The notes beneath the pieces are model-generated. The model was not told where the DNA came from. It saw only the letters and a list, made by a program, of their open reading frames with translations, and ran no database searches. Positions 8,514 to 16,805 of a stretch of DNA of 60,993 nt are shown piece after piece; the first letter of the stretch is position 1, and each line of letters begins with the position of its first letter. The stretch is from contig JAHEKN010000003.1 of assembly GCA_024638305.1 (NCBI GenBank), forward strand, positions 1 to 60,993. Direction: 5' to 3'. This DNA is from Gemmatimonadota bacterium. GTDB taxonomy: Bacteria; Gemmatimonadota; Gemmatimonadetes; Longimicrobiales; Gaopeijiaceae. Position numbers and translations under genes: made by a program.

Positions 8514-9590
8514 CTAACGTCCGCCGCGCTCTTCGGCGCGGGCGCCGCTCAACACGTTGAACAGCGCGTAATTCCCTTCGTGGCAGGCATATTCGTACAG
8601 CAGGCCGTCCAACCTCCGAAAGGGAACCTCGCCTCCCCACTCGCTCGAGTAGGTGTCCGGGTCGATCACCGTGAACTCATAGTTGATCGTGTTCTCGTCC
8701 GCTCGGGTGAAGCGCTCGACGAGCTTCGTCGACTCCGATCCGCCCGGAAAGACGTACTGCTGGGCGCTGAGCTGTCGCGGTGGCAGGTTGGTCGTCTCCA
8801 CGACCAGCGTGTCGCCGACCCATGTGCCCCAGGAGTCGCCCATCCATGGGCGAATGTCCGGAGGGAGCGGATCGGGCTCGCCCAGGCGAATGATCCGCGT
8901 GTCGTGGACCATCTCCGTGTGGATGACCACGTGGTCCTCGGTTTGGACGATCGTGTAGTTGTTGTTGTAGAAGTAGTTGGGCAGCATCGGCGGTCCGGCG
9001 TTCGATCCGAACGACATGATGCACCGCTCGCCCAGGGGCCGGTTTTCCGGGTTGTCGTACTCTCCGAACCGGCCGGCCTGCCGCGCTGCCTCGGCGAACC
9101 TGCGCCTGCCTTCGTCCGTCAAGGAGGGGATGCGACCGTCCGCGGGGCGCGTCACGAGCGACGTGCGCGGTTCCCCGTTGAAGATCGCCACCTCGTCCCC
9201 GCCGTCGATCCACACGTAGTTGTAGCCACCCGTGCCGCCCGACGCGGCGTCGAACAACGCGTTTCCCGTGAACTCGCCGCCTACGGTCGGCGCCCCCCGG
9301 TCCGGATCGCTCGCCGCGTACGATTGTTCGATGAACGCCTGACGATCTTCCTCGAGGGCCGCCACCTGTTCGGGGGTGAACACGGGGCCGAGCCCCGGCG
9401 GCCGCTGCACCGGCGTGAGCGTGGCGTTCGTCCAGTTGCCCTGGAGATCGGGGTGCCCGGCAGGCGTACGCGGCATCTCCCAGTCGCCCGGCCGCACCGG
9501 CACGTCCTGGGTCGCTGCCCCCAGGGTCAACGCCACTGATGCGATCGCCAGCGCGACAATGAGTACCGCGCCTCCAGGTGGAGCCTTCAT
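8514..9590 (-). CDS. Exported conserved protein of unknown function
   Basis: 358 residues. Start ATG 9590 follows AGGAGGTGCC and gives a signal peptide (MKAPPGGAVLIVALAIASVALTL, cleavage near GAATQ). The mature protein begins with AGHPDLQGNWTNATLTPVQRP, a motif I know from a large family of secreted hypothetical proteins with many paralogues in Acidobacteriota and Gemmatimonadota. It is rich in aromatic and polar beta-strand segments (NYFYNNNYTIVQTEDHVVIHTEM, GDSWGTWVGDTLVVETTN). No catalytic motif is evident. It stands alone, convergent with the small membrane-protein gene. The 223-bp gap to the liv operon contains no gene and must hold the operon promoter. Confidence 0.72.
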   Translation of the reverse strand: MKAPPGGAVLIVALAIASVALTLGAATQDVPVRPGDWEMPRTPAGHPDLQGNWTNATLTPVQRPPGLGPVFTPEQVAALEEDRQAFIEQSYAASDPDRGAPTVGGEFTGNALFDAASGGTGGYNYVWIDGGDEVAIFNGEPRTSLVTRPADGRIPSLTDEGRRRFAEAARQAGRFGEYDNPENRPLGERCIMSFGSNAGPPMLPNYFYNNNYTIVQTEDHVVIHTEMVHDTRIIRLGEPDPLPPDIRPWMGDSWGTWVGDTLVVETTNLPPRQLSAQQYVFPGGSESTKLVERFTRADENTINYEFTVIDPDTYSSEWGGEVPFRRLDGLLYEYACHEGNYALFNVLSGARAEERGGR

Positions 9591-9813
9591 GGCACCTCCT
9601 TCCTCGAAGCCTCGATAGGGGAACCACGCCCGGGTCCAATCTCGAAGTCGGACCGGGAAGGCGCCACACCGGAGCACGGGACACGCGGTTTTCGGGGAGG
9701 CACGCCCGATCCAGGGCACGGTTTCAACTCGAACCCGACTCCGGTCCTTGGCACCGGGCGCTCGGACGCGGATCTTGCCTGCCCACCTTCACGACCCCAA
9801 CAGGGAGGCATCG

Positions 9814-10098
9814 ATGCTCGTCGTACGCAACGCCTTCGTCGCACAGCCGGGTAAGGCCAGCACCCTGGCCGCTCAACTCAAGGCGGCCGCCCAAGTCGCG
9901 AGTCTACCAGGGGCCCGCGTTCTCACGGACATCACCGGCGGCTTCAACACGGTGGTGCTCGAGTATCAGGTGGAGAGCCTGGCCGCGTTCGAGGCGAGCA
10001 TGGAGCGCTACGCCACGGACGAAGCGTTTCGCGAGGCCATGAAGGGCTACACCGAGCATTGGATCTCGGGGAGTCGGGAGATCTTCCGCGTCGCTTGA
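9814..10098 (+). CDS. Small dimeric ferredoxin-like (ABM/NIPSNAP-type) protein
   Basis: 94 residues starting at ATG 9814 behind GGGAGG. The layout MLVVRNAFVAQPGKASTLAAQL ... ARVLTDITGGFNTVVLEYQVESLAAFEASM is the beta-alpha-beta pattern of the antibiotic-biosynthesis-monooxygenase / NIPSNAP fold, a dimeric alpha+beta barrel. Members include small monooxygenases and aldehyde/keto-acid binding proteins. No specific activity can be assigned. The livG start is 7 bp after its stop codon, so it is the first gene of the importer operon and may act on the imported compound. Confidence 0.7.
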   Translation: MLVVRNAFVAQPGKASTLAAQLKAAAQVASLPGARVLTDITGGFNTVVLEYQVESLAAFEASMERYATDEAFREAMKGYTEHWISGSREIFRVA

Positions 10099-10105
10099 GC
10101 CGGGC

Positions 10106-10927
10106 GTGGCGGTCGCAAGCGGCAGCGGGTCCGAAACGCTGCTCGAGGTCGACGCGCTCACGCTGCGCTTCGGTGGGGTCACGGCCCTATCCGACCTGAG
10201 CTTCGAGGTACGTTCGGGAGAGCTGCTCGCCCTGATCGGTCCCAACGGCGCGGGAAAGACGAGTGTGCTCAACTGCGTCTCGGGCCTCTATCGGCCCGAG
10301 CGGGGGTCGATCGTGCTCTTCGACGACCATGGACCCTCCCACCCGCTCCACGACCTGCCGCCCCACCGCATCGCGCGGCTGGGGGTGGGGCGCACGTTCC
10401 AGAACATCGAGCTGTTCAAGCACATGACCGTGCTCGAGAACGTCATGCTCGGCAGGCACGTTCACATGCCCGGCGGCGTACTCTCCTGTGGACTCTATTG
10501 GGGCCGTCAACAGGCGGCGGAGACGGAGCACCGGCGCCACGTCGAGACCGTCCTCGACTTCCTGAGTCTCCAGCCCGTCCGCCGAGCGGTGGTCGGCAGC
10601 CTCCCCTACGGCCAGCAGAAGCTGGTCGAGCTGGCGCGCGCGCTCGCGCTGGAGCCGCGACTACTCCTCCTCGACGAGCCCATGGCCGGCATGAACTCGG
10701 AGGAGAAGGAGTCGATGGCGCGCTTCATCCTCGACGTGCACGAGGAGTGGGACGTCACGCCCGTCGTGATCGACCACGACATGGACGTGATCATGGACAT
10801 CGCCGAGCGCGTCGTCGTGGTCGACTTCGGTCGGGTACTCGCGGAGGGCCCGCCCCAGCGGATCCGCCGGGACGAGCGGGTCATCGAGGCGTACCTGGGT
10901 GAAGCCCACGACGAGGGTGCTTCGTGA
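10106..10927 (+). CDS. livG: Branched-chain-amino-acid-type ABC importer, ATP-binding subunit (LivG-like)
   Basis: 273 residues, GTG start. Walker A GPNGAGKTS at about residue 45, signature LPYGQQKLVELARAL at about 165 (the LSGGQ motif is replaced by PYGQQ, normal for LivG) and Walker B LLLLDEP at about 187, followed by the H-loop VIDHDMDVIM. The long insertion after Walker A with FQNIELFKHMTVLENVMLG is characteristic of LivG. It powers import of hydrophobic amino acids or other small organic acids with LivH, LivM, LivF and a binding protein. Its stop codon overlaps the GTG of the following CoA-ligase (GTGA). Substrate inferred from context: a carboxylate to be activated with CoA rather than leucine itself. 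Confidence 0.88.
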   Translation: MAVASGSGSETLLEVDALTLRFGGVTALSDLSFEVRSGELLALIGPNGAGKTSVLNCVSGLYRPERGSIVLFDDHGPSHPLHDLPPHRIARLGVGRTFQNIELFKHMTVLENVMLGRHVHMPGGVLSCGLYWGRQQAAETEHRRHVETVLDFLSLQPVRRAVVGSLPYGQQKLVELARALALEPRLLLLDEPMAGMNSEEKESMARFILDVHEEWDVTPVVIDHDMDVIMDIAERVVVVDFGRVLAEGPPQRIRRDERVIEAYLGEAHDEGAS

Positions 10928-12816
10928 CGGGCACGCTACCGGGGCAACTGATCCGTCGCGCCGCCGAGCGACCCGACGCCGTCGCATTCCGTGAGAAGGA
11001 ATTCGGGATCTGGCAGTCCGCCACCTGGGCAGAGTACCTGGGTCGCATGCGGTCGTTCGCACTCGGCTTACGCACCCTGGGAGTCGACCGGGGAGACCGG
11101 ATCGCCATCCTGGGCGACAACCGCCCGGAATGGGTGATCGCGGAGCTCGCGGCCCAATCGATCGGAGCCATCCCGTTGGGCGTCTACCAGGACGCGGTGG
11201 CGGACGAGGTTGCCTACCTGCTCGAGGCGTCGGGCGCGCGCGCGGTGGTCGCCGAAGACCAGGAGCAGGTCGACAAGATCCTCGAGATCCGGGACCGGGT
11301 GCCCCAGGTCGAGCACATCGTCTATCACGACGCGAAGGGCCTCGGATCGTATCGAGAGGACGGCCTCGTCGACTTCACTGAGGTCGAGAGCCTCGGATGG
11401 GCCGAGCACCGTGACCACCCGGGGGCGTTCATGGACGCCGTCCGGGCGCTCGACACCGAGGACACGGCGCTACTCTGCACGACTTCCGGAACGACCAGCC
11501 GGCCCAAGCTGGCCATGCTGTCCCACCGGAACCTGCTCAGCATGGCGGCGCAGTTCCAAGAGGTCGATCCGATGACGTCTGGGGACGAGTACGTCTCCTT
11601 CCTGCCTCTCGCCTGGATCGGCGAGCAGATGGTCTCCGTTTCCTGCGGGCTGACGGTTGGGTTCACGATCAACTTCCCCGAGGAGACCAACACCGTCCGG
11701 CTGGATCTCCGCGAGATCGGTCCCCAGGTGATGTTCTCGCCCCCGCGGATCTGGGAGAACCTCGTGTCCGAGGTTCAGGTCATGACCGAGGACACCACGC
11801 CCCTGAAGCGCGCGGTCTTCCAGTGGGCCTTCCGGGTGGGCACCGCGGCGGCGGACGCCCGCCTGGAGGGGCAGCCGATCAACCGCACGCTCAGGTGGAA
11901 GCGCCGGGTGGCTGAATTGGTCGCACTCCTCCCCATCAAGGACCAGCTCGGACTCCGTCGCGTGCGGAGCGCCTACACCGGCGGTGCGGCGCTCGGACCG
12001 GACGTCTTTCGCTTCTTTCACGCCCTCGGCGTCAACCTCAAGCAACTGTACGGGCAGACCGAGGTGAGCGGCATCTCGGTCGTCCACCGCGATGGGGACG
12101 TCCGATTCCAGACCGTGGGGCGCCCCCTCCCCGGGACGGAGGTCCGGGTGGCCGCGGACGGCGAGATCCTGGTGAAGAGCCCTGCGGTATTCGGTGGCTA
12201 CTTCCGTGACTCGGCCGCCACCATGGACGCCCTCGAGGACGGGTGGCTCCATTCGGGAGACGCCGGCTACGTGGACGAGCGGGGGCACCTGGTGGTGGTC
12301 GACCGTCTCGCGGACGTGAGGATTCTGTCCGATGGCACCACGTTCTCGCCGCAATTCGTGGAGAACAAGCTCAAGTTCAGCCCCTACGTGCGTGAGGCAG
12401 TCGTGTTCGGGGGCGACTATCCCTTCGTGACGGCCGTCGTGGCGCTCGACTTCGAAAACGCCGGACAGTGGGCGGAGCGGAACCAGCTCGCCTACACCAC
12501 GTTCACCGACCTGGCCCAGAAGGCCGAGCTCTACGACCTCGTCGGTGGCCACGTGGAGGGCGTGAACCGGGACCTTCCGCCCGCGGCGAGGATTCGGCGT
12601 TACCTGCTGCTCCACAAAGAGCTCCATGCCGACGACGCGGAGCTCACCCGTACGCGCAAGGTGCGCCGCCGCTTCATCGCCGAGCGCTTCCGCGACCTGA
12701 TCGAGGCCCTGTACGGCGACGACGAGACGGTCGCGGTGGACACTGAGATCACCTACCAGGATGGTCGCACGGCCACGGTCGCCCACGCGCTGCGAGTGGC
12801 ACGGGTGGGGGACTGA
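10924..12816 (+). CDS. AMP-forming acyl-CoA synthetase (long-chain type) inside the liv operon
   Basis: 630 residues, GTG start overlapping livG by 4 bp. The ANL-superfamily motifs are present: P-loop TTSGTTSRPKLAMLSHRN at about residue 183, LKQLYGQTE at about 375, and GWLHSGDAGYVDERG with VVVDRLADV near 440-460. The usual DR.KD core of the hinge has Ala in place of Lys (DRLAD), a variation to note. The C-terminus has TRTRKVRR where many long-chain enzymes have K, and about 30 extra residues. It converts a carboxylic acid, CoA and ATP to acyl-CoA. Ligases placed between livG and livH recur in several phyla and are usually annotated as long-chain fatty-acid ligases. The true substrate is probably whatever the transporter imports. 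Confidence 0.83.
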   Translation: MTGTLPGQLIRRAAERPDAVAFREKEFGIWQSATWAEYLGRMRSFALGLRTLGVDRGDRIAILGDNRPEWVIAELAAQSIGAIPLGVYQDAVADEVAYLLEASGARAVVAEDQEQVDKILEIRDRVPQVEHIVYHDAKGLGSYREDGLVDFTEVESLGWAEHRDHPGAFMDAVRALDTEDTALLCTTSGTTSRPKLAMLSHRNLLSMAAQFQEVDPMTSGDEYVSFLPLAWIGEQMVSVSCGLTVGFTINFPEETNTVRLDLREIGPQVMFSPPRIWENLVSEVQVMTEDTTPLKRAVFQWAFRVGTAAADARLEGQPINRTLRWKRRVAELVALLPIKDQLGLRRVRSAYTGGAALGPDVFRFFHALGVNLKQLYGQTEVSGISVVHRDGDVRFQTVGRPLPGTEVRVAADGEILVKSPAVFGGYFRDSAATMDALEDGWLHSGDAGYVDERGHLVVVDRLADVRILSDGTTFSPQFVENKLKFSPYVREAVVFGGDYPFVTAVVALDFENAGQWAERNQLAYTTFTDLAQKAELYDLVGGHVEGVNRDLPPAARIRRYLLLHKELHADDAELTRTRKVRRRFIAERFRDLIEALYGDDETVAVDTEITYQDGRTATVAHALRVARVGD

Positions 12817-12818
12817 GG

Positions 12819-13691
12819 GTGGACACGTTCGTTCAGCTCACCGTGTCGGGACTGTCCACCGGAATGATCTACGCGCTCGCCGCGGTCGGATTCGTGGTGA
12901 TCTACAAGGCGAGCTCGGTGATCAACTTCGCCCAGGGCGAGCTGCTGCTCTTCGGCACCTACCTGATCTTCTTCAGCGTGGTGCAGTTGGGTCTCCACTG
13001 GAGCGCGGGCGTGATCGTGGCGCTCGTGGTCGCCGTCGGGATCGGTCTCCTCATCGAGCGTGTGGTGCTCCGGCCCCTGATCGGCGAGCCGATCATCTCC
13101 ATGATCATGGTGACCATTGGCCTCGCGAGCGTCCTCCGCGCTGTCGTGAACGGGATCTGGGGCACGCTGCCCCGTACATTCCCGTCCTTCTTGCCCGAGG
13201 GCGAGATCATGCTGGGCTCGGCCGTCGTCGCCGCGGACCGCGTGTTCGCGATCCCGCTGGCGCTCGTCGTGGTGTCGGCGTTGGGGTGGTTCTTCCGGTA
13301 CACACGTGACGGGATCGCCATGCGGGCCATCGCCGACGACCAGCAGGCAGCACTCAGCATGGGAATCAGTATCCCCCGCGTGTTCGCGGTCGCCTGGGGC
13401 CTGGCGGCGGCATCCGCGGCCATCGGCGGCATCATGCTCGGCAACATCGTCGGGGTGAGCCAGAACGTGTCGGCCATCGGCCTGCGCGTGTTTCCCGTGG
13501 TGATCCTGGGTGGCCTGGACTCCATCGCGGGCGCCGTGATCGGAGGCGCGGTGATCGGCTTGCTGGAGGTCTACGCGGGCGGGTACCTGGGCCACGGGCT
13601 CAACCTGGTCGTCCCCTACGTGGTGCTCATCCTCATGCTGATGGTCCGGCCTTACGGGCTCTTCGGCAAAGAGATCATCGAGAGGGTGTGA
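12819..13691 (+). CDS. livH: Branched-chain-amino-acid-type ABC importer permease (LivH-like)
   Basis: 290 residues, GTG start 2 bp after the ligase stop. Multiple hydrophobic helices. The N-terminus LTVSGLSTGMIYALAAVGFVVIYKASSVINFAQGEL is the hallmark LivH opening. The EAA-like loop motif AMRAIADDQQAALSMGI (about residues 167-185) contacts the ATPases. The C-terminal VFPVVILGGLDSIAGAVIGG is also typical. It forms the translocation path with LivM. Four-base overlap with livM. Confidence 0.9.
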   Translation: MDTFVQLTVSGLSTGMIYALAAVGFVVIYKASSVINFAQGELLLFGTYLIFFSVVQLGLHWSAGVIVALVVAVGIGLLIERVVLRPLIGEPIISMIMVTIGLASVLRAVVNGIWGTLPRTFPSFLPEGEIMLGSAVVAADRVFAIPLALVVVSALGWFFRYTRDGIAMRAIADDQQAALSMGISIPRVFAVAWGLAAASAAIGGIMLGNIVGVSQNVSAIGLRVFPVVILGGLDSIAGAVIGGAVIGLLEVYAGGYLGHGLNLVVPYVVLILMLMVRPYGLFGKEIIERV

Positions 13692-14758
13692 CGGTGGAGT
13701 GCGGCGTCTTCCACACGACCTACGAGTCCGACATGGGACTCCGGCGCAAGCCGGTCGAGCGGCTCCGACTGGGCCTTCTCATCGCCGCGCTGATCGCGTT
13801 TCCGTTTTTCGCTTCCCCGTACTGGCTGAGCATCGGGAATCAGGTCGCCATCGCCACCATCGGTGCGATCGGACTGAACATCCTCGTGGGCTACACGGGG
13901 CAGATCTCACTCGGGCAGGGCGCCTTCATGGCGGTCGGCGCGTACACGGCCGGCCTCCTGACGCTTCGGTTGGGACTGCCGTGGGGGGTGAGCATCGGCT
14001 TGGCTTGCCTCGTCACCGCCGCGGTCGGGACCTTCTTCGGCCTTCCGTCCCTTCGGCTCAAGGGACTCTACCTGGCCATCGCCACCCTCGCGGCCCAGGA
14101 GATCGTGGAATGGGTGGTGACCCACTGGACCGCCCTGACTGGCGGCACGGAGGCGTTGGTGCTGCCGGCGCCGCGCCTGTTCGGCGTGCGCCTCAACACC
14201 GATTTCAACTTCTACTGGGTCGCGGTCGTCCTGGCGGGGGGCACCGCGCTGTTCACGGCCAACCTGATCCGGTCGCGGGTGGGGCGGGCGTTCGTGGCGG
14301 TCCGAGACCAGGATGTCGCGGCCAGCGTGATCGGGGTGAACGTCTTCCGCCACAAGCTGCTGGCGTTCGCGGTCTCCTCGTTCTTCGTGGGGATGGCGGG
14401 GGCGCTGATCGCGTTCTACCGAAACATCGTCTCCTGGGAGCGCTTCACGCTGGAGACGAGCATCATCTACCTGGCGATGATCATCGTCGGCGGACTGGGG
14501 ACCATCCGGGGGTCCGTTCTGGGTGCGGCCATGATCACTCTACTGCCCGTGGGCATCAACAACCTGGGGCGTGCGCTTCAGGACTCGGCGCCGGCGCTGG
14601 CAGCAGTTCTGCCACACGTTCAGCAGGCCGCATTCGGGATCGTCATCATCCTCTTCCTGGTGTTCGAGCCGGAGGGACTATCCAAAATGTGGCGTAACGT
14701 GAAAGACTACTTTCACGTTTGGCCCTTCGCGTATCGCCGCGGCGAACGCGCCGGGTGA
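13688..14758 (+). CDS. livM: Branched-chain-amino-acid-type ABC importer permease (LivM-like)
   Basis: 356 residues, GTG start overlapping livH's stop. Typical LivM segments: NQVAIATIGAIGLNILVGYTGQISLGQGAFMAVGAY (helices 2-3), the cytoplasmic loop FVAVRDQDVAASVIGVNV, and AMIIVGGLGTIRGSVLGA near the C-terminus. About 25 residues precede the first helix, and an internal Met after TYESD could be an alternative start. Works as heterodimer with LivH. Confidence 0.9.
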   Translation: MTVECGVFHTTYESDMGLRRKPVERLRLGLLIAALIAFPFFASPYWLSIGNQVAIATIGAIGLNILVGYTGQISLGQGAFMAVGAYTAGLLTLRLGLPWGVSIGLACLVTAAVGTFFGLPSLRLKGLYLAIATLAAQEIVEWVVTHWTALTGGTEALVLPAPRLFGVRLNTDFNFYWVAVVLAGGTALFTANLIRSRVGRAFVAVRDQDVAASVIGVNVFRHKLLAFAVSSFFVGMAGALIAFYRNIVSWERFTLETSIIYLAMIIVGGLGTIRGSVLGAAMITLLPVGINNLGRALQDSAPALAAVLPHVQQAAFGIVIILFLVFEPEGLSKMWRNVKDYFHVWPFAYRRGERAG

Positions 14759-14787
14759 CGGCGCGCCCGACCCGGCCGGGAGATCCC

Positions 14788-15987
14788 ATGCACAGACTCA
14801 CGCCCAGTACGTCCCTCGTCTCGATGGTCGCGCTGGCCCTCATCGGCGGCTGCGGTGGCGACTCGGGCCCCGCGGACGGACCCGAGCCCATCAAGGTCGG
14901 TGCGATCTTCGATCTCACCGGACCGACGGCGGACGTGGGAACGGAGTACGCTGAGGCCATCCAGGGGTTCGCCGATTGGACCAACGCCAGGGGCGGGATC
15001 GGCGGCCGGCCGATCGACCTCATCTACCAGGACTACGCTTATCAGGTCGATCGAGCCGAGCAGCTGTACAGTCAGTTCGTGCAGGAAGGCGCGGTCGTGT
15101 TCATGGGCTGGGGCACGGGCGATACCGAGGCGCTGAGGTTGCGGATCATCGACGACCGCATCCCGTTCGGCTCGGCCTCGCTTTCGCACGTATTGGGCGA
15201 CCCCGCCGAGGCCCCCTACAACTTCCTGGTGGCCACGACCTACACCGATCAATTCAAGATCGTGTTGCGCTGGATCGTCGAGCATCATCGGGCCGCCGGG
15301 GGGGGCGGGACGCCGCGGGTGGCGCTCATGCACAACGCCAGCCCTTTCGGAACGTCGCCGTGGCAGCAGGGCGGCCGCGACTACGCGAGGAGTCTGAACG
15401 TGCCGGTCACGCTCCACGAGATGCCCCGGGGCGCCACGGATTTTACGGCCGAGCTCACCAGGATCGCCGGGTCCGGCGCGCAGTACGTGGTCTTCCAGAA
15501 TACGTCGGCGCCGGTCGCGGTGGCCCTCCGCAACGCGCGCAGCCTCGGCCTGAACGCCACGTTCGTCTGCCTCAACTGGTGCTCGAACGGGCTTCTAACC
15601 CGTCTCGCAGAACGTGCCGCGGAAGGGGTGGTCGGAGCGATGCCCTTTCCACCCCTGACCGCCGACGTGCCCGGCGTGCAGGTGATACGGGAGTATCTGG
15701 CGTCCCAGGGAGAGTCGTTCGCGGAAAAGACCAACGCGTACACGCAGGGATGGTTCACCTTCGCGCTGTTCGCGGAGGGCATGCGTCGCGTGTTGGAGTC
15801 GGGCCAGCAGCTCACGGGTGAGAACGTCCGGGTTGCACTGGAGAGCCTCGATGCCTTCGACACAGGGGGCGTTACCCTCCCGATCACCTTCACCGCGACG
15901 GATCACCGCGGCTCCAAGGGACTCCGACTGTTCCACGTGGTCGGGGGAGCCTGGCAGCCGCTCACGGAGTTCCTGACCGCCCCGTGA
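14788..15987 (+). CDS. ABC importer substrate-binding lipoprotein (LivJ/LivK-type)
   Basis: 399 residues from ATG 14788, which has GGGAG upstream and gives a lipoprotein signal with LIGGC as lipobox. The mature protein begins PIKVGAIFDLTGPTADVGTEYAEAI, the start of a type I periplasmic binding fold. It continues with ARGGIGGRPIDLIYQDYAYQVDRAEQLYSQFVQEGAVVFMG, as in leucine/amide/aromatic-acid binding proteins. Serves as the specificity component of the importer. Residues that would define leucine binding cannot be judged by eye. Urea, amides, benzoate-like acids and amino acids are all handled by close families. It sits between livM and livF, 29 bp after livM. Confidence 0.88.
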   Translation: MHRLTPSTSLVSMVALALIGGCGGDSGPADGPEPIKVGAIFDLTGPTADVGTEYAEAIQGFADWTNARGGIGGRPIDLIYQDYAYQVDRAEQLYSQFVQEGAVVFMGWGTGDTEALRLRIIDDRIPFGSASLSHVLGDPAEAPYNFLVATTYTDQFKIVLRWIVEHHRAAGGGGTPRVALMHNASPFGTSPWQQGGRDYARSLNVPVTLHEMPRGATDFTAELTRIAGSGAQYVVFQNTSAPVAVALRNARSLGLNATFVCLNWCSNGLLTRLAERAAEGVVGAMPFPPLTADVPGVQVIREYLASQGESFAEKTNAYTQGWFTFALFAEGMRRVLESGQQLTGENVRVALESLDAFDTGGVTLPITFTATDHRGSKGLRLFHVVGGAWQPLTEFLTAP

Positions 15988-16805
15988 GATCGGCCGCGCC
16001 CGGGGACCCGCCGCTCCTGGAGCTGAACAACGTCGAAGTCCGTTACGACGACGTGATCCTGGTGCTGAGGGGCCTTTCCCTCGCGGTCGCCGAAGGCTGC
16101 ATCGTAGCCTTGCTCGGAGCGAACGGGGCCGGCAAGAGTACGACGCTCAAGGCCATCTCCGGACTCCTGTACGTGGAAGACGGGGAGGTCAGCGACGGCT
16201 CCATCCACTTCGACGGGCAAGAGATCCAGGGGCTCCCCACCGACCGCATCGTGCGCATGGGGATCTTCCAGGTCGTCGAGGGCCGACGCGTCTTCGAACA
16301 CCTCACGGTGCGGGAGAACCTGCTCGCGGGTGCGCACACCCGCTCGGATCGTGGTGCGCTGTCGGCGGACCTGGACCGCGTCTACGGCTACTTCCCGCGC
16401 CTGGGAGAGCGACACCGACAGGATGCCGGATATCTCTCGGGTGGCGAGCAACAGATGCTCGCGCTGGGACGAGCCCTAATGGCGCGACCGCGGCTGATGC
16501 TCCTCGACGAGCCGTCGCTCGGACTCGCTCCCATGCTGGTTCGAGGGATCTTCGACATCATCCAGCGCGTCAACCGGGAGGAGGGAACCACCATCCTGCT
16601 GGTCGAGCAGAACGCGCGCATCGCCCTCGGCATCGCCGACCACGCCTATGTCATGGAGAACGGACGGGTCGTGCTCGACGGACCGGCGGACGAGTTGAGC
16701 GCGAACGAGGACGTCCGCGAGTTCTACCTGGGGCTCGGCGATGTCGGGCGGCGCTCCTACCGGGACGTCAAGCACTATCGTCGTCGCAAGCGGTGGCTGT
16801 CGTGA
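15984..16805 (+). CDS. livF: Branched-chain-amino-acid-type ABC importer, second ATP-binding subunit (LivF-like)
   Basis: 273 residues, GTG start overlapping the previous stop codon. Walker A GANGAGKSTTLKAISGL at about residue 43, signature LSGGEQQMLALGRALM at about 151, Walker B LMLLDEPSLGLAPMLV at about 172, and the H-loop LLVEQNARIAL. EGRRVFEHLTVRENLLAG is diagnostic for LivF. The tail of about 35 residues after the usual LivF end is basic (RRSYRDVKHYRRRKRW), longer than the standard 235-240 residues. Pairs with LivG to drive the LivHM channel. Confidence 0.89.
   Translation: MRSAAPGDPPLLELNNVEVRYDDVILVLRGLSLAVAEGCIVALLGANGAGKSTTLKAISGLLYVEDGEVSDGSIHFDGQEIQGLPTDRIVRMGIFQVVEGRRVFEHLTVRENLLAGAHTRSDRGALSADLDRVYGYFPRLGERHRQDAGYLSGGEQQMLALGRALMARPRLMLLDEPSLGLAPMLVRGIFDIIQRVNREEGTTILLVEQNARIALGIADHAYVMENGRVVLDGPADELSANEDVREFYLGLGDVGRRSYRDVKHYRRRKRWLS

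Noticed and set aside
12753..13595. A 280-codon minus-strand frame opposite livH
   Set aside because: Highly charged His/Asp/Arg translation, antisense to a membrane protein whose hydrophobic codons create that pattern.
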